A DNA stretch of 9,335 nucleotides from an uncultured Dokdonia sp. (GTDB lineage Bacteria; Bacteroidota; Bacteroidia; Flavobacteriales; Flavobacteriaceae), in the NCBI GenBank assembly GCA_937124495.1, contig CAKZKZ010000860.1, positions 1-9,335 on the forward strand. The letters run 5' to 3'. The notes beneath the pieces were generated by a model. That model was not told the DNA's origin, did no database searches, and was given only the letters and a program-made list of their open reading frames with translations. Positions 6,326 to 9,335 of the stretch are shown one piece after another. How positions within the stretch are numbered: position 1 is the stretch's first letter; every line of letters starts with the position of its first letter. The position numbers were made by a program, and so were the translations under genes.

Positions 6326-6383
6326 ATTAGAAAACAAAAAGCAAAGCTGATAAACAACCTTGCTTTTTAATCTATTTTCTAAT
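6326..6383. terminator. Long two-step hairpin, possible terminator
   Basis: ATTAGAAAA (6326-6334) pairs perfectly with TTTTCTAAT (6375-6383). Inside it AAAAAGCAA (6336-6344) pairs perfectly with TTGCTTTTT (6360-6368), leaving a 15-base loop. On the + strand the inner stem ends in a T-run, as in a factor-independent terminator, and the flanking A and T runs would let it work in both directions. It lies just after the transposase remnant and may have been that element's terminator or part of its end. Confidence 0.5.
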
Positions 6384-6401
6384 TTTTAAAGTTCACCAAG
6401 T

Positions 6402-6470
6402 AACTATCTCACTTTCAAAAATATACCTTAATTGGGACACATTATTGTATAATGATCGTAGAGATAGCGC
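6402..6470. repeat. Diverged long direct repeat, copy 1
   Basis: Begins AACTATCTCA (6402) and reaches GGGACACATTATTGTA exactly 32 bases later (6434). The same two blocks with the same 32-base spacing recur at 6595 and 6627. The segment between the blocks is poorly conserved. This and copy 2 lie in the 361-base stretch between 6314 and 6674 that holds no gene. Confidence 0.7.
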
Positions 6471-6506
6471 GGGACACATTATTGTATAATGATCGTAGAG
6501 ATAGCG
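6434..6506. repeat. Tandem duplication of a 36-bp palindrome-bearing motif
   Basis: The 36 bases 6434-6469 are repeated without a mismatch at 6471-6506, with a period of 37. Each copy holds the perfect inverted repeat CATTAT-TGT-ATAATG (6440-6454 and 6477-6491). A third, diverged copy lies at 6627-6661 with one mismatch in the palindrome. Candidate roles are IS end sequences or protein-binding sites. Nothing in the sequence chooses between them. Confidence 0.8.
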
Positions 6507-6594
6507 ACCCTGAACTAACTACGATGTAACATATGCAACCTTATGTAAAATAGAACATAAATCCAACACGTACATAACCGAAGGCTTACTTTGC

Positions 6595-6662
6595 AACTAT
6601 CTCATTTTGTGATGAATTCCATAAATAGGACACATTATTGTAAAATGACCATAGAGGTTGCA
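6595..6662. repeat. Diverged long direct repeat, copy 2
   Basis: The partner of 6402-6470, with the same length, the same first ten bases and the same spacing to the (A/G)GGACACATTATTGTA block. It ends 13 bases before the stop codon of the last immunity-like gene, so it marks the boundary of the toxin/immunity region. Confidence 0.7.
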
Positions 6663-6674
6663 CGGCAAACCTAT

Positions 6675-6929
6675 CTATTTTATTAATATTTCACTTTCTT
6701 TAGAAAAACCTATAGAAAGGAGGAGGCTTTTCAGATTATTTTCCAATTCATCTTCTTGATTTGTAAGAAAAGAAATATCTATATAATCTTCTCCAGTACC
6801 TTCATTTATGATTTGCCCTAATCCTCTTTCCTCAATGGTATCAGAAACTAAATAACGAAGCTCTAAAGCTCTATTAATGTTTTTAGAATCATCTTTACTC
6901 AGTGGTATTTTCACATATACTATTTTCAT
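6675..6929 (-). CDS. Small immunity-like protein, second type (imm2)
   Basis: An 84-residue protein, probably soluble. The start at 6929 is preferred over the in-frame ATG at 6956: it lies two bases after the stop codon of the preceding gene, and decayed copies of this gene elsewhere in the array begin at the equivalent Met. Two strands and a helix are suggested (MKIVYVKIPLSKDDSKNINR, then a helix to about 35). A G-x-G-rich turn with a strand follows (GLGQI, EGTGEDYIDISFL) and then a C-terminal helix (ENNLKSLLLSIGF). The order and the 'G-x-G...D-I-x-F' strand resemble small ferredoxin-like proteins often found next to polymorphic toxins. An immunity role is inferred from position and from the remnants, not proved. 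It is probably translationally coupled to the gene before it. Confidence 0.65.
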   Translation of the reverse strand: MKIVYVKIPLSKDDSKNINRALELRYLVSDTIEERGLGQIINEGTGEDYIDISFLTNQEDELENNLKSLLLSIGFSKESEILIK

Positions 6930-6931
6930 AA

Positions 6932-7402
6932 TTATGTCCAATTCTCCAAACGCCAACCTTTTTCTAAGTTTTCTATAAGTAAAGTATCATTCCATGTCCC
7001 CCAAGGAGAGAGTTTTTTCTGTTCTTCATTTAAGTTTATAACCCCACTTTTAATATATTTATCTTTTTTCTTGTCTATTATATTCCACCCATTTCCAAAA
7101 GGATTTTTTGTTCTAAATAATACAGGTGTTTTAAAACTTCTTTTTATAGAAGTATTGCAAACAAATTTTAAAACTTTCAATTTTAATGCTGCTTTGATAT
7201 GAAAACTTAAGAAAAAATAATCATCACTCTTTTCAGTAATCTTAGTAATCGAGAAACAAGATGATTTTAAATAAATTTTATAATAAACACGTATCAATTC
7301 TAATTCATTCTGATTTTCAGACTTTTCTACAAGTTGAATATAAGCTTTACCATTTGCCGTTTCTATTTCAAAAACATCTCCAATTTCAATATTATCTTTC
7401 AT
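6932..7402 (-). CDS. Immunity-like protein, array copy 3
   Basis: A 156-residue soluble protein, paralogous to the two others in the array. The N-terminus (IGDVFEIETANGKAYIQ) and the C-terminus (EEQKKLSPWG, one Thr, WNDTLLIENLE) are nearly the same in all three copies, while the middle (about 30-110) differs strongly here and includes an insertion SSCFSITKITEK. The 'IGD-x-FEI...GKAY-x-Q' opening recalls the start of Imm26-type immunity proteins, but the assignment is tentative. The likely role is to bind and neutralise a toxin of the kind encoded upstream. It is followed after two bases by imm2, the only place in the array where imm2 is intact. Confidence 0.7.
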   Translation of the reverse strand: MKDNIEIGDVFEIETANGKAYIQLVEKSENQNELELIRVYYKIYLKSSCFSITKITEKSDDYFFLSFHIKAALKLKVLKFVCNTSIKRSFKTPVLFRTKNPFGNGWNIIDKKKDKYIKSGVINLNEEQKKLSPWGTWNDTLLIENLEKGWRLENWT

Positions 7403-7493
7403 ATTTTTATATAATAATTCTGTTTATTATAATAATTCTAATCTTACTTTAAAGAATCTCCATATATAAGTCAAATGATTTAATTAAATGCTT
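7403..7493 (-). pseudogene. Decayed tail of a toxin gene, remnant 1
   Basis: On the minus strand this stretch matches the end of the intact toxin gene. A block like ATTTAATTAAATCATTTGA corresponds to its CTTATTGAATCATTTGG (coding LIESFG). Then, after an internal loss of about 60 bases, a block like TATGGAGATTCTTTAAAG corresponds to the codons for YGESLK, followed by stops in the region coding for LELLQKAGF. It sits in the same place as the live toxin tail does: just before an immunity-like gene. Confidence 0.65.
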
Positions 7494-7549
7494 GTTATGC
7501 TAATATCTTTAGAGTCGTTCTCATTGAAAAATATTCTGACATACACCAT
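7484..7549 (-). pseudogene. 5' stub of imm2, remnant 1
   Basis: Codes for 21 residues, MVYVRIFFNENDSKDISITSI, then stop. Apart from its last few codons this matches the start of the intact imm2 (MKIVYVKIPLSKDDSKNIN), and it begins 8 bases after the stop codon of copy 2, as imm2 does after copy 3. The coding sequence then runs directly into toxin-tail sequence, so the rest of imm2 was lost at a recombination joint. Confidence 0.68.
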
Positions 7550-7556
7550 TTCTATA

Positions 7557-8012
7557 TTAATTCCAATTTTCTAAACGCCAATCTTTTTCAAGGTTTTCTA
7601 TAAGAAGTGTATCATTCCATATCCCCCAAGGAGAAAGCTTTTTTTGTTCTTCTGACAAATGCTCCACTGATTCTCTTTTCCATGTTTGAAAATCAATAAT
7701 TTGCCACCAGTTATTTTTAAATAAATGTTCAGTCCTAAAATATTTAGGAAATGGATTTAAGATAGGTATACTAAACTCCTTTTTTACTATACCAAGTTTT
7801 AAAGCTTCTTTTAAAGCAAAACCAATATAAAAATACTCTTCCGATTTAATCAAACGAATTAAATCCTGTTTATCAGGCTCATTATCAAATAGTTTATAAA
7901 AAACTCTTACACTTTCGCCAAAGTTCTCTCGATTATTTACGTATTGTAAATAAGCTTTACCATTTGCTGTTTCTATTTCAAAAAGATCTCCAATTTTAAC
8001 ATTCTCTTTCAT
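7557..8012 (-). CDS. Immunity-like protein, array copy 2
   Basis: A 151-residue paralogue of the neighbouring copies, complete. It shares the IGDLFEIETANGKAYLQ opening, the FRTEHLF and NNWWQIIDFQTWKRESVEHL block (about 92-122) with the frameshifted copy 1, and the SPWGIWNDTLLIENLEKDW end with all copies. It is closer to copy 1 than to copy 3 in the middle part. Because copy 1 is broken, this may be the nearest intact protector against the GIY-YIG-tipped toxin. It is preceded by a toxin-tail remnant and followed by an imm2 stub. The start ATG follows TATAAAAGT, with no clear Shine-Dalgarno sequence, as is usual in Bacteroidetes. Confidence 0.72.
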   Translation of the reverse strand: MKENVKIGDLFEIETANGKAYLQYVNNRENFGESVRVFYKLFDNEPDKQDLIRLIKSEEYFYIGFALKEALKLGIVKKEFSIPILNPFPKYFRTEHLFKNNWWQIIDFQTWKRESVEHLSEEQKKLSPWGIWNDTLLIENLEKDWRLENWN

Positions 8013-8103
8013 ACTTTTATATAAAAATTCTGTCTACTATAATAATTCTAGTCTTACTTTAAAGAATCTCCATATATAAGTCAAATGATTTAATAAATGT
8101 TTG
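8013..8103 (-). pseudogene. Decayed tail of a toxin gene, remnant 2
   Basis: Nearly identical to remnant 1 (7403-7493), with the same internal deletion and the same stops. On the minus strand it contains ACATTTATTAAATCATTTGA (compare the toxin's ACACTTATTGAATCATTTGG) and then TATGGAGATTCTTTAAAG (compare TATGGAGAATCGCTAAAG). The shared deletion shows that both remnants descend from one decayed ancestor. Confidence 0.68.
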
Positions 8104-8158
8104 TTATGCTAATATATTTAGAATCATTCTCATTGAAAAATATTCTGACACACACCAT
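8090..8158 (-). pseudogene. 5' stub of imm2, remnant 2
   Basis: Codes for 22 residues, MVCVRIFFNENDSKYISITN followed by IY, then stop. It starts 7 bases after the restored stop codon of the frameshifted immunity copy. It is a sister of the stub at 7484-7549 and is related to the first 18 residues of the intact imm2, with the same joint into toxin-tail sequence. Confidence 0.68.
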
Positions 8159-8165
8159 TTCTATA

Positions 8166-8623
8166 TTAATTCCAATTTTCCAAACGCCAACCTTTTTCTA
8201 AGTTTTCTATAAGTAAAGTATCATTCCATGTCCCCCAAGGAGAAAGCTCTTTTGTTCATCAGATAAATACTCTACAGATTCTCTTTTCCATGTTTCAACA
8301 TTAACAATTTGCCACCAATTTTCTTTAAATAAATGTTCAGTTCGTAAAAAATGAGGAAATGCTAAGTCATTAGGTAAATCAACATTCCCTACTTTTTTTA
8401 TAATACTTTGCTTGTAAGCTTCTTTAAGAATAAAACTTAAGAAAAAGTATTCTCCTTTTAATATTTCGTTAATATTTGAAGGGGTATTTTTATATAATTT
8501 ATAAAAAATCCTAATTTTTTCTAAATCATTTTGATCTTCAGCTACCTTTATATATTGAAGATATGCTTTCCCCTTAGAAGTTTCTATTTCAAAAACATCC
8601 CCAATTTTAATATTGTCTTTCAT
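8166..8623 (-). pseudogene. Immunity-like gene, array copy 1, frameshifted near its end
   Basis: Directly downstream of the toxin (9 bases after its stop), so this is the expected cognate immunity gene. It reads MKDNIKIGDVFEIETSKGKAY, then a middle related to copy 2 (FRTEHLFKENWWQIV, TWKRESVEYL). After LSDEQK the frame shifts: copy 2 has GAACAAAAAAAGCTTTCT and this copy has GAACAAAAGAGCTTTCT, one base shorter. The read-through product has 138 residues with an unrelated end (SFLLGGHGMILYL, stop at 8207). In the other frame the family end SPWGTWNDTLLIENLE continues to a stop at 8166-8168. Either the last 30 or so residues are lost or altered, or the base was lost in sequencing within a poly-A run. 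The residues before the shift are intact, so partial function is possible. Confidence 0.75.
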
Positions 8624-8632
8624 ATTTTTGTA

Positions 8633-9335
8633 TTAAAACCCTGCTTTCTGTAATAATTCCAGTCCTCGCTTTAGCGATTCTCCATACTTGGAGTTCTTGC
8701 TTGAAATACTATTTATTCTATTTAATAAAGAACCGCCATTTTTCCCTAAACCAAATGATTCAATAAGTGTTTGTTCAACTGCCCTAGCATCAGATCTATT
8801 TAAATCTTTTAAGAAACGTTCAATTTTAAATCCTCTTTGCCTAGCATGCGTAGCTGCTCTTACTGCAAAATTATTAGTTATACCCACATAAACAACTTTC
8901 ACCCCTTCTTTTGCTATATAAACAACTGTTCCTTTGGATGACTTTCCAAAAGTTACTATACCATTTGCAGTTTTCCCTCCTGAAAAACCTCCTACATATC
9001 TTTTAGTTCCCTGTGGAGGTAATTGATCTACTTCTTCGTACGCTCCATATCCAATTCTATAAAATCTATCGTTAGGCGTTACTACATAAGTATAACCATC
9101 ATCACCATACCAGTAATCATTTGGATCATCTTCTGAGTGAATTCCTTCATACTCAATATTACCTAATAGTTTATCTAAAATTTTCTTTAGCCAACCACAA
9201 CAATCTTCTCCTTTATCAACTTCAGAAAAATTTCCATTTCTATTATCCGAAGTATTTTCTTCACTAGTATCTGAACTATCTTCTCCCTCAGAATCTGTAC
9301 TCTCTTCAGATTTATCTTCAGTTTCATCAAAAGCA
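8633..9335 (-). CDS. Polymorphic toxin, C-terminal part with a GIY-YIG-like nuclease tip (partial)
   Basis: The minus strand is open from the window edge to a stop at 8633-8635, giving 233 residues of a protein whose start lies outside. Residues 1-40 are a Ser/Asp/Glu-rich linker. Next come KGEDCCGWLKKILDKLLG and a Tyr/Asp-rich stretch (NDYWYGDDGYTYVVTPNDRF). A Gly-rich region follows (RYVGGFSGGKTANGIV), then the terminal domain: VYIAKEG (138-144), VVYVGITNN (147-155), R159, H163 and E187 in RAVEQTLIESFG, ending NGGSLLNRINSIS and LLQKAGF. Paired 'VYI/VYVGIT' strands, then Arg, His and a later Glu, match the GIY-YIG endonuclease layout, so the tip should cut nucleic acid. A variable tip after a low-complexity linker, followed by immunity-like genes, is the usual form of contact-dependent or secreted polymorphic toxins. 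The delivery type (Rhs, T6SS, T9SS) cannot be seen. Confidence 0.8.
   Translation of the reverse strand, partial: AFDETEDKSEESTDSEGEDSSDTSEENTSDNRNGNFSEVDKGEDCCGWLKKILDKLLGNIEYEGIHSEDDPNDYWYGDDGYTYVVTPNDRFYRIGYGAYEEVDQLPPQGTKRYVGGFSGGKTANGIVTFGKSSKGTVVYIAKEGVKVVYVGITNNFAVRAATHARQRGFKIERFLKDLNRSDARAVEQTLIESFGLGKNGGSLLNRINSISSKNSKYGESLKRGLELLQKAGF

Larger units (their letters stand above)
7350..8250. repeat. Tandem repeat of a ~610-bp immunity module
   Basis: The starts of the three immunity-like genes lie at 8623, 8012 and 7402 on the minus strand, 611 and 610 bases apart. The spacers 7403-7556 and 8013-8165, together with the adjoining gene ends, are almost the same base for base, with one 1-nt indel near 7482/8092 and scattered substitutions. 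The gene middles are much more diverged. The unit order on the minus strand is toxin tail, immunity gene, imm2 start. Confidence 0.75.

Noticed and set aside
6434..6661. CRISPR array, from the 36-bp perfect repeats
   Set aside because: Only two perfect copies, one base apart, plus one diverged copy; there are no spacers of regular length and no cas genes.
6930..6956. Earlier ATG for imm2
   Set aside because: It lies inside the preceding immunity gene in another frame, and the decayed imm2 stubs start at the position equivalent to 6929.
7261..7452. Plus-strand frame opposite immunity copy 3
   Set aside because: Its low-complexity Ile/Leu/Phe end is the complement of an A-rich gene start; no homology.
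8688..8891. Plus-strand frame opposite the toxin tip
   Set aside because: It lies opposite the conserved GIY-YIG-like domain, which is strongly supported on the minus strand.

Overview
The window is AT-rich. It has A-rich sequence before start codons instead of strong Shine-Dalgarno motifs, Bacteroidetes-style lipoproteins and IS types, and repeated 'ACCGTT'-ended intergenic palindromes. Together these suggest a member of the Bacteroidota, most likely a marine-type Flavobacteriia. No gene allows a species call, and no housekeeping gene, rRNA, tRNA or CRISPR array was seen. The whole window looks like accessory DNA.

Left part (1-5600, all genes on +): a run of unrelated cargo genes separated by cassette-like junctions. 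A ChaN-type haem-binding protein gene (334-1185) lies between two related imperfect palindromes (124-309 and 1210-1274). The sequence just before the gene (307-315) is the exact reverse complement of the sequence just after it (1210-1218), as expected of an integron-type cassette with an attC-like end. No integrase is present. An IS481-family element (about 1285-2600) sits just after the second palindrome and before an S41-peptidase lipoprotein gene (2657-4084). Three small envelope genes follow (a three-helix membrane protein, a two-helix membrane protein and an overlapping lipoprotein gene), between two further 'AAC...GTT' junctions that have lost their hairpin.

Middle (5600-6674): an IS graveyard. 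The 3' end of an IS1182-type transposase gene on the minus strand meets, head to head, the 3' end of an rve-type transposase gene on the plus strand. A long two-step hairpin and a gene-free stretch with a diverged 68-bp direct repeat follow; half of the first copy is duplicated as a perfect 37-bp-period tandem.

Right part (6675-9335, all on -): the tail of a polymorphic toxin locus. A toxin gene enters from the right edge and ends in a GIY-YIG-like nuclease tip. Three tandem copies of one immunity-like gene follow, with starts 611 and 610 bp apart. The copy next to the toxin carries a 1-nt frameshift and the other two are intact. A second, different immunity-like gene closes the array. Between the copies lie two nearly identical spacers, each holding the decayed tail of the toxin gene and the first 21-22 codons of the second immunity gene. 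The array therefore appears to have grown by duplication of a [toxin tail - immunity 1 - immunity 2 start] unit.

The strongest leads are the palindrome-bounded cassette organisation on the left and the decayed toxin/immunity module array on the right.
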